Position numbers and translations under genes: made by a program. Below the pieces are notes generated by a model that saw nothing but the letters and a program-made list of their open reading frames with translations, was not told the origin of the DNA and did not search any database. Of a DNA stretch of 64,000 nucleotides, positions 27,111 through 35,794 are shown piece after piece (the first letter of the stretch is position 1; the number at the start of each line of letters is the position of its first letter). Origin of the DNA: Picosynechococcus sp. PCC 7117 (lineage in GTDB: Bacteria; Cyanobacteriota; Cyanobacteriia; Cyanobacteriales; MRBY01); the NCBI RefSeq assembly GCF_001693275.1, contig NZ_CP016477.1, forward strand, positions 1,736,001 to 1,800,000, given 5' to 3'.

Positions 27111-27368
27111 TATCTTTCCTCCTGAAAAATGTGGGAAATCTATTACTTTATCTACCTTCAAGATAGCTCTCTGTTGATTTCGTGTCAATATCTAAAAGTC
27201 TTTAGGGCAAGGGTTTATAGATTTCGTCACAGAATAAAAGTCGCCACTGTTGCCATCTCCAGCCTAATACATTAAATTTCCCTATAAGAGATGCTTCAAT
27301 TGCAAAAACTATGCAATAATAAACCCAGGTTTACCTTGCAAAACTTTCAATGAGGTTCAAATTTAGCC

Positions 27369-27647
27369 ATGTCTTTGATTCACTGGAATAAGTCCGTCCT
27401 CAGTTTGCATCTCAGGGAAATTTTTGAGGATTATCATCGGGGTGATTCAACGGCGCTAACTAGTCTCGGGACGGTGATGTTGGGGGCGATCGCCTTATCG
27501 ACCACCTTCAAATTGGGAAAACCGCTACTAAAACAAGCCATCAAGACCACCCTGACTCTTTCTACAAATCCCCCTTCTTCCCCCGTCTCACTCCGGGCCA
27601 ATCTCGAATCATCCCAGCGTCATCTCCCAAATACTCGTTCCGAATAG
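27369..27647 (+). CDS. Small DUF5132-like hydrophobic protein
   Basis: A 92-residue protein with a hydrophobic helix (residues 30-48, L-G-T-V-M-L-G-A-I-A-L-S) and then K-L-G-K-P-L-L-K-Q-A-I-K-T-T, which mirrors the K-P-V-A-K-A-S-I-K pattern of the DUF5132 protein at 22991. The tail is short and polar with no acidic helix. It looks like a diverged paralogue in the same metal island and is probably membrane-bound. Function unknown. Confidence 0.6.
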   Translation: MSLIHWNKSVLSLHLREIFEDYHRGDSTALTSLGTVMLGAIALSTTFKLGKPLLKQAIKTTLTLSTNPPSSPVSLRANLESSQRHLPNTRSE

Positions 27648-27759
27648 AACATAGATTTTCCTGAAGACGTTACAGAAAAAAGCATCCTTAGCTTCAAATC
27701 ATCGCCAAAAACAAGGGTTGTATCTGGTTCATTTGTTTAAGAAAGATTTTTATTTATCT

Positions 27760-28425
27760 ATGATTACACTAGCCGTTCACCATCGATCTTTCACTTTTGT
27801 CGGTACAGCCAGCAACTTTAAACTGGGCAAACACCAGCGGATTCGACATTTTGACCTCCAGACGGACCATGGCTCCTACCGATTTAAGATTCCGAGCAAA
27901 CTCCACAAACGGCTCCATTTTCAGCTCGAACTCCATAGCAAGCTAGAGGTGCGGGGCATCATTTGGCGTCATCCCAAAAAATCCAAAGAGAAGTTAGAAA
28001 TCCAGCACATCGCTCTCTTGTCAGAGTCTCAAGGCGCAACACCTAATGAGTCCTTTGGCGATCGCCCCCTAGAAACTGCCGATTCAACGGGTAACGAAGA
28101 TACCAACATCGCAGAAAATCCCTGCGCAAAAACCAATGGCCCTCAGAAAATTGTTCTTTGCAAAAAACCCACCTGTTGGAAACGGGGCGGCCAACTCATC
28201 TATGACCGTCTCCAACAAGCGATCCGTGACCAAGACATCGCTGACCAAGTTAGCATCGAAACCACTGGTTGCATGGGCCGCTGTAAAAAAGCGCCTAATC
28301 TGATGGTGATGCCCGACAAACAAAAGTACAGTAACTTTCCTCCCAATGCCGCGGCCGATCTCATCCACCACCATTTTCAAAAACACTTAGATCCACAATT
28401 TCTTGCCTCCGATCAAATTATTTGA
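27760..28425 (+). CDS. Thioredoxin-like [2Fe-2S] ferredoxin-domain protein
   Basis: A 221-residue protein. The C-terminal half (130-210) has the four cysteines of thioredoxin-like [2Fe-2S] ferredoxins: C134-x4-C139 and C171-x3-C175, in contexts V-L-C-K-K-P-T-C and T-G-C-M-G-R-C-K-K-A-P-N. The N-terminal half is beta-rich and basic (I-R-H-F-D-L, R-F-K-I-P, L-E-V-R-G), perhaps a small barrel; a low-complexity acidic linker joins them. The cluster and position next to the ferritin-like and FeoAB genes suggest electron transfer in iron storage or release (inference). The ATG at 27760 is preferred to a TTG 14 codons earlier. Confidence 0.85.
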   Translation: MITLAVHHRSFTFVGTASNFKLGKHQRIRHFDLQTDHGSYRFKIPSKLHKRLHFQLELHSKLEVRGIIWRHPKKSKEKLEIQHIALLSESQGATPNESFGDRPLETADSTGNEDTNIAENPCAKTNGPQKIVLCKKPTCWKRGGQLIYDRLQQAIRDQDIADQVSIETTGCMGRCKKAPNLMVMPDKQKYSNFPPNAAADLIHHHFQKHLDPQFLASDQII

Positions 28426-28852
28426 GTGGATACCAAGATAAAAATAATAAACATTAATCCCAGACTTCGATGAGTTTATGAATGCCACTAACTCTTTATT
28501 CTCAAAACGTCTAGGGTAACCAATGATTTTGATCGAGCATTATTATTTACAGCTATTTCAATGTCTTTTTGTTTGCTTTGACTGATAGCAATTATTTAAA
28601 AGAACAAGTATGAAATAACTTAGATCAGCACAGTAAAAGATAAGTGGCTTTAGAGAGTTTTTGACACAGGCGATATCATATAGACCTGCCTTATTTTTGG
28701 CTTACCAAGTCCTTAACCTCTTGACTCATTCGGCCATCCAACTATCACGAAAAAAAGCCAGAATTAAAGAATTTTTTTCTTTGGCCACTGTGGAATTTTC
28801 CGAAACGACTAACGTATAGTAGAGACCAAGCTAATTCTACATCGGGTGTTCC
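28426..28852. other. AT-rich intergenic region, no gene seen
   Basis: 427 bases with no credible coding frame and no HIP1 site. A TATAGT at 28815-28820, 33 bases before the next ATG, is a possible -10 box for the AarF-like gene. No hairpin with a T-run was found. Confidence 0.5.
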
Positions 28853-30481
28853 ATGGTTTTTTCTCTGACCCAGAGCAGTTCACGCCAGCGGGAAATTATT
28901 GAAATTGTTTTCAGTAATGGTTGGGACTTCATGAAGAGTCTCCTGACTGGTGGTAAAGCCGATAAACCACAGATCCCCCCCCCTGAAGTTTTTCGCAATA
29001 TTCTGGTGGAGCTAGGGCCTTTTTATGTCAAGCTCGGACAGCTTCTGAGCACTAGGCCCGATCTTCTACCCCCGAAATACATTGAGGCCCTCACTGCCCT
29101 CCAAGCCAAAGTCCCCACGGTGCCTTGGTTTGAAATTGAGCAAACCATTCGTCAGCAACTTTCTCAACCCCTCGAAGACGTTTTTCAAGAAATTAACCCC
29201 AACCCCATTGCAGCGGGTTCCATTGCCCAAATCCATCGGGCGGTTCTGCGGAATGGTCAAGCTGTCGCCCTGAAGGTACAACGGCCAGGCATCGATCAAA
29301 TCGTCGCCCAGGACATTGCCCTTATTAAAGGAATTGCAGAACTCGCTGCTCTCACAGAATTTGGCCAAGATTATGATGTGATTGCCCTCGCGAAAGAGTT
29401 TACAAAAGCTGTCCAGGCGGAGCTCGATTTTCGTACTGAAGCAGGTTATACCGATCAGCTCCGGCGCAATTTAGCGAAAAGCAGTTGGTTCGATCAACAA
29501 AAACTGACGATTCCAGAAATTTATTGGGAGCTGACCACCGAAAAGCTGCTGGTCATGGAATGGCTCGACGGAAAACCCCTCCTTGAAGCGGAGGTCACTT
29601 CAGAAAAACAACGTCAAGCAATCACGACAATTTTGTTTCGGGCCTTTTTCCAGCAAATTTTTGTGGATGGTTTTTTCCATGCTGATCCTCACCCCGGTAA
29701 TATTTTCTACCTCGATAGTCAGACGGTGGCGTTAATTGATTGTGGGATGATTGGCCGCCTTGATCCGCGCACCCAGAAGCTACTGACAGAGATGCTACTG
29801 GCCATTGTGGATATGGATGCCCAGAGCTGTGCTCAGTTGACCCTAGAACTATCCGAAGGGGCGCACACGACGAACTTAGCCCGCCTAGAAGCTAACTATG
29901 ATCGCCTGCTGCGTAAATATTACGACCGGAGCTTAACACAATTGAATTTTAGTGAGGTGTTCTATGAAATTTTGCAGGTAGCCCGCAACAATAAGGTTAA
30001 ACTGCCGGGAAATTTGGGTTTGTATGCCAAAAGTCTCGCCAATTTGGAGGGGGTCGCCCGCAGTTTTAATCCAGAGGTTAATTTACTCGATGAAATTAAA
30101 CCCCTGATTACTGATATTTTCCGGCGGCAATTGGTGGGAGACACCCCGTTTCAGACCATGTTCCGCACGGTTCTCGATCTGAAAACCATTTCTTTGCGAT
30201 CGCCGCGCCAGATTGACGTGATTCTCGACCGCCTCAGCTCAGAAACCCTCCAGTGGAATTTAAACCTGCGGGAACTCGACGGCCTGCGCCGCAGCATTGA
30301 CGACTCCGCTAATCGCCTATCCTTCAGTATTGTGGTGGGGTCGTTAATCATGGGAGCCGCGATCATTACCATTTCGCCGAACCGTCAGTTAATGATTGTG
30401 AATGAAATTTTGTTTGCGGCAGCCAGTCTTTTAGGATTGTGGCTAATCATTAGTATTTTGCGGTCAGGACGCCTAAAGTAA
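28853..30481 (+). CDS. ABC1/AarF (UbiB-family) atypical kinase
   Basis: A 542-residue member of the ABC1K/UbiB family. The family K-x-G-Q motif is seen in Y-V-K-L-G-Q-L-L-S-T-R-P-D-L-L-P, the Ala-rich nucleotide loop in I-A-A-G-S-I-A-Q-I-H-R-A, and the catalytic region in F-H-A-D-P-H-P-G-N-I-F with D-C-G-M-I-G-R-L. The C-terminus has two hydrophobic helices, so it is membrane-bound. Members support quinone and prenyl-lipid metabolism; in cyanobacteria and plastids they link to plastoquinone and tocopherol. Exact substrate unknown. Confidence 0.92.
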   Translation: MVFSLTQSSSRQREIIEIVFSNGWDFMKSLLTGGKADKPQIPPPEVFRNILVELGPFYVKLGQLLSTRPDLLPPKYIEALTALQAKVPTVPWFEIEQTIRQQLSQPLEDVFQEINPNPIAAGSIAQIHRAVLRNGQAVALKVQRPGIDQIVAQDIALIKGIAELAALTEFGQDYDVIALAKEFTKAVQAELDFRTEAGYTDQLRRNLAKSSWFDQQKLTIPEIYWELTTEKLLVMEWLDGKPLLEAEVTSEKQRQAITTILFRAFFQQIFVDGFFHADPHPGNIFYLDSQTVALIDCGMIGRLDPRTQKLLTEMLLAIVDMDAQSCAQLTLELSEGAHTTNLARLEANYDRLLRKYYDRSLTQLNFSEVFYEILQVARNNKVKLPGNLGLYAKSLANLEGVARSFNPEVNLLDEIKPLITDIFRRQLVGDTPFQTMFRTVLDLKTISLRSPRQIDVILDRLSSETLQWNLNLRELDGLRRSIDDSANRLSFSIVVGSLIMGAAIITISPNRQLMIVNEILFAAASLLGLWLIISILRSGRLK

Positions 30482-30594
30482 ATATCCCCTGGGTGATGAA
30501 ATCTAAAAAATTGCCCCAGGCAGAACAACCAAAGGATACTATAGAAAATGGCCTTGACCTTTGGCATGAATTATCGCTCTGATTAGAATTCATT

Positions 30595-31332
30595 ATGCTC
30601 TCCACTCTCTTCGCCGACTTCCGCATTATTTTTGAACGAGATCCCGCTGCGCGTAACTGGCTTGAAGTTCTATTTTGCTATCCGGGCCTCCAAGCGCTGT
30701 TGTTTCATCGCGTCTCCCATGCCCTCTATCGCTCTGGTCTGCCGTTTATCCCCCGGTTTCTCTCCCATATCGCCCGCTTTTTAACGGGAATTGAAATTCA
30801 CCCAGGTGCCCGCATTGGCCACGGAGTTTTTATTGACCATGGTATGGGCGTTGTTATTGGTGAAACGGCTATTGTTGGTGACTATTGCTTGATCTACCAA
30901 GGCGTCACCCTCGGCGGTACAGGGAAAGAGATTGGAAAACGCCACCCGACCCTCGGTGAAAATGTCGTCGTTGGTGGGGGAGCTAAGGTACTCGGCAATA
31001 TTGAAATTGGGAATAATGTGCGCATTGGGGCGGGATCAGTGGTTTTACGCCATGTGCCTTCGGATTGCACAGTAGTCGGCATTCCGGGGCGGATCGTCTA
31101 TCGTTCTGGGGTCAAGGTCAATCCTTTGGAACACGGCAGCCTACCCGATTCGGAAGCAACGGTGATTCGTACCCTCTTAGACCGCATTGAAGCCCTAGAA
31201 GAGCAAGTCCAAACTCTCCAAGGTCAACAGCAGCCGGATCTCGTAACAGCCCACCGTCGTCAGAATCACAAAGATAGCTGTCGCTTGTCTGACCGGGAAA
31301 TTCAACAATATTTAGATGGTGCGGGAATTTAA
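30595..31332 (+). CDS. cysE: Serine O-acetyltransferase
   Basis: A 245-residue acetyltransferase making O-acetylserine, the precursor of cysteine. After an alpha-helical N-terminal part come the left-handed beta-helix hexapeptide repeats, with H-P-G-A-R-I-G, G-V-F-I-D-H-G-M-G-V-V-I-G-E-T and G-G-T-G-K-E. The C-terminal 70 residues are helical and charged, longer than in the shortest CysE forms. Followed within 2 bases by the convergent CRR6 gene. Confidence 0.95.
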   Translation: MLSTLFADFRIIFERDPAARNWLEVLFCYPGLQALLFHRVSHALYRSGLPFIPRFLSHIARFLTGIEIHPGARIGHGVFIDHGMGVVIGETAIVGDYCLIYQGVTLGGTGKEIGKRHPTLGENVVVGGGAKVLGNIEIGNNVRIGAGSVVLRHVPSDCTVVGIPGRIVYRSGVKVNPLEHGSLPDSEATVIRTLLDRIEALEEQVQTLQGQQQPDLVTAHRRQNHKDSCRLSDREIQQYLDGAGI

Positions 31333-31333
31333 T

Positions 31334-31807
31334 TTAGCTGAGATCATTTAAAAAGTCGTCGTCTAGTTCGTAGCCTAATAATTGGGCGATCGCCTTTACC
31401 CGTGATTGGGGCTGAATGCCGAATTTCGGTAAAGTTTCGCTGAGACAAAACACTTTATTCATCACAAAAATTTCGAGGGCTTCGGGGTTATATTGAATCC
31501 CTTCGGTGCGATGAAATTGATGGGGCACGAGCATCGCCGTATAACGGCCTAATTCCCCTGCTTTCCAGTCGAGGAGGAACGGAAACCAAGGAAAAATCGC
31601 ATCGAGACGCACAAACCAGAGACGAATTTCTGGGATTTCTGAAAGTTCACGGGGATCATTCGCTTCCTGGGGAAAATCGATCTTTAACTGAAACTTTTGC
31701 TCATGGTCTGCGAGGGCCTCATCGAGCAGGATCGATTGCACCAGGGTTTTCAGGGGGGCCAAATTAAGACTAAGGATGTCGCGTTGGGGAATTTTGATCT
31801 CTGCCAT
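31334..31807 (-). CDS. CRR6-family protein (NDH-1 biogenesis factor)
   Basis: About 157 residues matching, from memory, the CRR6/Slr1097 family (DUF1817), needed to mature the NdhI subunit of photosynthetic NDH-1 in plants and cyanobacteria. It is soluble, with W-F-V-R-L-D-A-I-F-P-W-F-P-F-L-L-D-W and the G-R-Y-T-A-M-L-V-P-H-Q-F-H-R stretch. The ATG at 31807 lies 11 bases after the stop of the ABC ATPase; longer in-frame starts overlap that gene. Apparent third gene of the fur-ABC-CRR6 run. Confidence 0.8.
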   Translation of the reverse strand: MAEIKIPQRDILSLNLAPLKTLVQSILLDEALADHEQKFQLKIDFPQEANDPRELSEIPEIRLWFVRLDAIFPWFPFLLDWKAGELGRYTAMLVPHQFHRTEGIQYNPEALEIFVMNKVFCLSETLPKFGIQPQSRVKAIAQLLGYELDDDFLNDLS

Positions 31808-31818
31808 GGTTGCTTTGG

Positions 31819-32838
31819 TCAACAGTTTTCCCATTGTAAAGCTTGGAGATGGGCGCTGAGTGCTCCAAGGCTCATGAATTGCATTTGGCGATCGCCCTGG
31901 GACAAAAGCCAGCGAGTCGGCTGTTCCTGGAGATCGAGGCGCAATGGACAAGGCGTTTGTACCGCTTCAAAACCCAGACGCGTTAAAGCACGTTCTGTCC
32001 AAGTGGCTGCCAAACCTTGACCGATGAATTGGATCGGCGATCGCCGCTGGTACTGTAACTGAAACTGACCACTCATTTGATCAAAGTAAAAGCGATCGCT
32101 ACTAAAGGTTGTCCCCAAATATCCCTCTAGGGCCAACTCCTCCGGTGTCCCCACCACTAACCTTTGACTGGGGGTAATCAGCCAGAGCTGATCCGCACTC
32201 CGCAGAGCCAAATCGAGGTCATGGGTCGACATCAAAACGGTGCGTCCTTGTTGGTGCGCCAAAAACCGTAGCAGTTGCATCACTTCCACCCGACGGGGCA
32301 CATCGAGATAGGCCGTCGGTTCATCCAGCAACATCAAATCCGTCGCCTGGGCCAAGGCCCGCGCAATCATCGCTTTTTGTCGTTCCCCGTCGCTAATATT
32401 GTTCAGGGGTTGGGCCTGGAGATTTGTCAAACCCACGGCGGCGATCGCCTCCCGGACAATCTGTCGATCCGTTGGCCCCAAACGCCCTTGCCAGTCGGTG
32501 TAGGGATAGCGCCCCAAGGCAACTAATTCCGTAACCGACATCCAGGCGAGATCAACCCGCTCCGTTAAAACCAAGCTGAGGCGTTGGGCGCGCTGGGCCG
32601 CATTGAGTGCCGTCAGTGGTGTACCGTTCAGCCAAACTTGACCCGCTTGGGGAGCTTCAAGACCTGCCAATGTCCGAATCAAGGTTGATTTGCCTGATCC
32701 ATTCGCGCCCACTAAACAAACAAACTGACCCTGGGCGATCGCCAGATTCAAATCCTGAAGCAAGGCACGCCGTTGGTAACCCACCGTTAAATTTTCTGTG
32801 ACCAACAAAGGCGCTTGGGGTTGCAATGTTACCGTCAA
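31819..32838 (-). CDS. FecE/BtuD-type ABC transporter ATPase with C-terminal extension
   Basis: A 339-residue ABC ATPase of the iron-chelate/corrinoid class. Walker A is G-A-N-G-S-G-K-S-T, the signature is I-S-D-G-E-R-Q (usual for FecE/BtuD), Walker B is L-M-L-L-D-E-P-T, and the switch His lies in S-T-H-D-L-D-L. Family members are about 255-265 residues; the extra 75-80 at the C-terminus have no motif I know. No permease or binding protein is in the window. It starts 15 bases after fur, so iron control is plausible. Siderophore, haem or B12 are all possible substrates. Confidence 0.85.
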   Translation of the reverse strand: MTVTLQPQAPLLVTENLTVGYQRRALLQDLNLAIAQGQFVCLVGANGSGKSTLIRTLAGLEAPQAGQVWLNGTPLTALNAAQRAQRLSLVLTERVDLAWMSVTELVALGRYPYTDWQGRLGPTDRQIVREAIAAVGLTNLQAQPLNNISDGERQKAMIARALAQATDLMLLDEPTAYLDVPRRVEVMQLLRFLAHQQGRTVLMSTHDLDLALRSADQLWLITPSQRLVVGTPEELALEGYLGTTFSSDRFYFDQMSGQFQLQYQRRSPIQFIGQGLAATWTERALTRLGFEAVQTPCPLRLDLQEQPTRWLLSQGDRQMQFMSLGALSAHLQALQWENC

Positions 32839-32853
32839 AGGCGATCGCCTCGA

Positions 32854-33366
32854 TTAATGGAGGTGGGTTTGGGCTTTTTCCCGCGAACAGACCCAATCGT
32901 GGGGGAGTGCCGAGGGCCAACCCATCAAGCGAGCCTCCGGACAAATGGTGGTGATCGTTAACTGGCAATCGAGTAACTCGAACCCCTGCTGTTGGCATTG
33001 GGCGATGCTGTGTTTGTTGATCGCGACATCCTCAAACTCAATGGTTTTATTGCACTGGACACAGACTAAATGGTGGTGGTGCGCCTGGGACTGGTTCAGT
33101 TCATAATGCTTATGGCCTTCTGCTAGCTCCAGTTCCCGCAAAATGCCCATGCGAGTCATGAGTTTTACGCTACGGTACACCGTCGAGAGACTAATTTTTT
33201 CCTGTTGCTCCAATAGCTCATTGTGCAAATCTTCAGCGCTGAGGTGTTCACCCTTCGGCAAATTTAGAAAGGTGCGGAGAATTTTTTCCCGCTGGGGCGT
33301 TAACCGCCACCCTTTAGCATTGAGTTCGGTCTTGAGGGCGCTTACGTCGTAGGAAGGTACCAGCAT
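32854..33366 (-). CDS. fur: Fur-family metal-dependent repressor
   Basis: A 170-residue Fur-family regulator. The winged helix has G-W-R-L-T-P-Q-R-E-K-I-L and S-L-S-T-V-Y-R-S-V-K-L-M; the regulatory metal site is the H-H-H-H run (96-99) and the first structural pair is C102-x2-C105. The second C-x2-C of typical Fur is missing: only C142 and a distant C160 are present. The start A-L-K-T-E-L-N-A-K-G-W resembles cyanobacterial FurA; PerR or Zur cannot be excluded. The ATG at 33366 is preferred to a TTG upstream. Likely co-transcribed with the ABC ATPase. Confidence 0.85.
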   Translation of the reverse strand: MLVPSYDVSALKTELNAKGWRLTPQREKILRTFLNLPKGEHLSAEDLHNELLEQQEKISLSTVYRSVKLMTRMGILRELELAEGHKHYELNQSQAHHHHLVCVQCNKTIEFEDVAINKHSIAQCQQQGFELLDCQLTITTICPEARLMGWPSALPHDWVCSREKAQTHLH

Positions 33367-33544
33367 ATTTTTCAACAAGTTCAGCTTATTGACAATAATA
33401 AACGCCCTTTTCTACTTTTGCAACAATCTGGCCTTATTGCGAATAAATACTAACATTCAGGTCACCATCGGCCCCAAAAGGCGATCGCCTGCTGTAATCT
33501 ACGCCAACAAAAATATTGCCCGTTTTTTTATCAACCGAGGACGA

Positions 33545-35032
33545 TTAATCGGCACCCTCTAATAAAATCGTCGGATCAACATATTGCTCAAGGTGATTGG
33601 CGAGGGCTTCGAGGATTGCTTCTTGCCGTTCGTTGAAATTAGCAATACCTGTCGGTAGAGAAGAGAGGCCCCGTTTTTGGCGGAGGGCATTGAGCCAAAA
33701 GCGACACCAGGGGCCATTATTAAACAAACCTTGCAAGTAGACGGCCCAGATGTTTTGACTTTGGTTCACGAGACCCAGGTTTGGGGTTTCAAAGAGTTGG
33801 GTATAACCGCTACTGGGAGCATAGTTCAGGATGTCACAGGGGAGGGTCATGCCGCTCAGGGGAAGATTTGGAAAGGGGAAGCGCGAAAATGTTTCGGCGG
33901 GGAAGAGGGCGGCCTTGGTATGGGGTTGGCTATCAAAGGGCGTTAAACCGAGGGCTGGTTGAAAATCACCACTAGGGAGGGCAATTTTTTTGCTGAGGAG
34001 ATTGGCACCATTGCCGATCCCTAACACCGTGCCGCCTGCATTGACATATTGCTGTAGCTGTTGGGGATAGCCATATTTGTGGAGATAGTCGAGGTCGGCG
34101 ATCGCCTGGCTGGTGTGGGGCACAATCACCGCATCGGGATAACCCAGGGTCTCGGTCGGATTAATAAATTCCAACTGTACCGAAGCCTCACCCATCAGGG
34201 CATCAAAGTCTGCATAGGGACAGAGGTGGGGGAGCTGGATTACCTGCAAGCGCAGTTTATTTTGGGGTAAATTGACAGGGTTATGGGCAGCGGTCGTACA
34301 GAGGCTTTCGGGGTCAAAAGCCAGATTTTGGAGGGGCCGAATATAGCCGAGGACGGGTCGTTTGAGATGTGTTTTGACCCACTGACTGGTTTGGGTTTCT
34401 TGGGGGCGATCGCCTTGCCACTGATTGAAGATTACCCCCCGAATTAGTTGACGATTTTCTGGGGAAAGCCGTTGCCAGAGGCCCCAGAGCTGATTAATGG
34501 CCCCTTCATGGGTGCAGTCGATCAAAATAATACCCGTGACGGGCGTCTCTAAACCCTTGAGAATCTCAAAATTTTGGTCGGTATCGCTGGTGAGGGGATG
34601 GTAAAGACTGTCGCGATAACTATCGAATAGCAGCACATCGTATTTCGGCGGCAATGCCATCAAACATTCTCGAATCAGCGGTCGCGCAATATCGTAATAA
34701 CTATCGTAGTAAGCCGTTCGTTTGACAGTACCAATCCCCCGCCCTTGAATCAGCAGTTGAAATTTGGGCTTTGATTCACCAGGGGGGCTACAGGCTTTTA
34801 GTAAAACTGGGTTGAGATGGGTTGTTGGTTGAATTTTTGCGGCCCACGCTTGCCAAGCCGCTGATTGACTGACTTCTGCGTCGGCACTGACCCGATAACC
34901 TTTTGTGATTTCCGTTTGACTTTGGAAAGGAACAACTCGCAACCCTTGCCGAGTTAGGGAACGGGCCAGCGCCGTAATTAACCATGATTTTCCAGACCGA
35001 CGACTAGGGCTAAAAATGGCGATCGCCCGCAT
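33545..35032 (-). CDS. CobQ-like protein with degenerate glutaminase domain
   Basis: A 495-residue homologue of cobyric acid synthase (CobQ), which amidates cobyrinic acid side chains in B12 synthesis. The N-terminal P-loop (S-R-R-S-G-K-S) and Q-A-W-A-A-K-I-Q-P-T with N-P-V-L-L-K match CobQ. In the C-terminal glutaminase domain, however, the nucleophile motif G-I-C-G-G reads G-I-G-N-G (residues 338-342) and the catalytic His of Y-L-H-G-L-F is Gln434. The frame is intact. It either works with free ammonia, has a new role or is decaying. Strains of the PCC 7002 type need B12, which fits loss of function. Confidence 0.85.
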   Translation of the reverse strand: MRAIAIFSPSRRSGKSWLITALARSLTRQGLRVVPFQSQTEITKGYRVSADAEVSQSAAWQAWAAKIQPTTHLNPVLLKACSPPGESKPKFQLLIQGRGIGTVKRTAYYDSYYDIARPLIRECLMALPPKYDVLLFDSYRDSLYHPLTSDTDQNFEILKGLETPVTGIILIDCTHEGAINQLWGLWQRLSPENRQLIRGVIFNQWQGDRPQETQTSQWVKTHLKRPVLGYIRPLQNLAFDPESLCTTAAHNPVNLPQNKLRLQVIQLPHLCPYADFDALMGEASVQLEFINPTETLGYPDAVIVPHTSQAIADLDYLHKYGYPQQLQQYVNAGGTVLGIGNGANLLSKKIALPSGDFQPALGLTPFDSQPHTKAALFPAETFSRFPFPNLPLSGMTLPCDILNYAPSSGYTQLFETPNLGLVNQSQNIWAVYLQGLFNNGPWCRFWLNALRQKRGLSSLPTGIANFNERQEAILEALANHLEQYVDPTILLEGAD

Positions 35033-35086
35033 GAAGCTTCCTCACATTAAACCGAAAGATAGATGCATAGATTTAGATTGTACAGT

Positions 35087-35491
35087 CTAGACCGAAAACC
35101 GACTCAGCCAACGTTGTAAAGCATTTTGGCACCGAGCCAGCCACGACACCTTTACCGCCTGGGGTGCCGATTGCCATTGGGCCAGCACCTGACGACCCAG
35201 GGGCGTTAAGCGAAAACTATCTGTCAAACCTTGACCATCAACCTCCCGCCGGAGCAATCCCACTTGAATCAGCCACATCATCAACTCTTCCACGGCCCCT
35301 TCCGGCAGCGATCGCCCACTATAACCCGCCCGGAGTCCAGCTTCTCCAGCAATATCAGGGAGCGCCACACTCTGATCTTTCATCGCTGCCAGTAGTTCCC
35401 ACCGGAGCGGTGTGCAAGCAAAAGCCACCAGTGCCCGCTGTATCGTTTTGGGAGCGTATTGAATGGGTTTTGGTGTAAAAACTTGGGTCAT
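35087..35491 (-). CDS. Npun_F0494-like cyanobacterial protein
   Basis: A 134-residue soluble protein, mostly helical, with a winged-helix-like feel: L-M-M-W-L-I-Q-V-G-L-L-R-R-E-V-D-G-Q-G-L-T-D is followed by S-F-R-L-T-P-L-G-R. It resembles a family restricted to cyanobacteria that I recall as Npun_F0494-like; function unknown. The ATG at 35491 (M-T-Q-V-F) is chosen over an upstream in-frame start. It lies 54 bases before the CobQ-like gene on the same strand, so the two may be co-transcribed. Confidence 0.7.
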   Translation of the reverse strand: MTQVFTPKPIQYAPKTIQRALVAFACTPLRWELLAAMKDQSVALPDIAGEAGLRAGYSGRSLPEGAVEELMMWLIQVGLLRREVDGQGLTDSFRLTPLGRQVLAQWQSAPQAVKVSWLARCQNALQRWLSRFSV

Positions 35492-35794
35492 GGCTGGGAG
35501 CAGAGACAATTGCAATCGAACGAAATTCATTAATAAGGTGCATTGTATATCCTTCCCCAAAGTTCTTGACGGCGAATCATCATCGAGGCAAAGCTTGAAA
35601 TTCGTTGAAAGAAACAGACGATGACCCTTTATTCATAGAAATATCCCTTGAAATGAAACCATTTTCTTTGCGAGATACATCGTTTTATTGACTTTTGTTT
35701 TCTTCTCCGAGAACCCGAAAATCATTTGCGAAAATGACACTGACTGAGATCACTTTTGATCACAAACCAGTTTTTTTTGGGAGTAAAAATACCT

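Noticed and set aside
33545-35032. CobQ-like gene called as a pseudogene
   Set aside because: The frame is intact, length is normal and the P-loop is conserved; only the glutaminase residues differ, so it is listed as a CDS.
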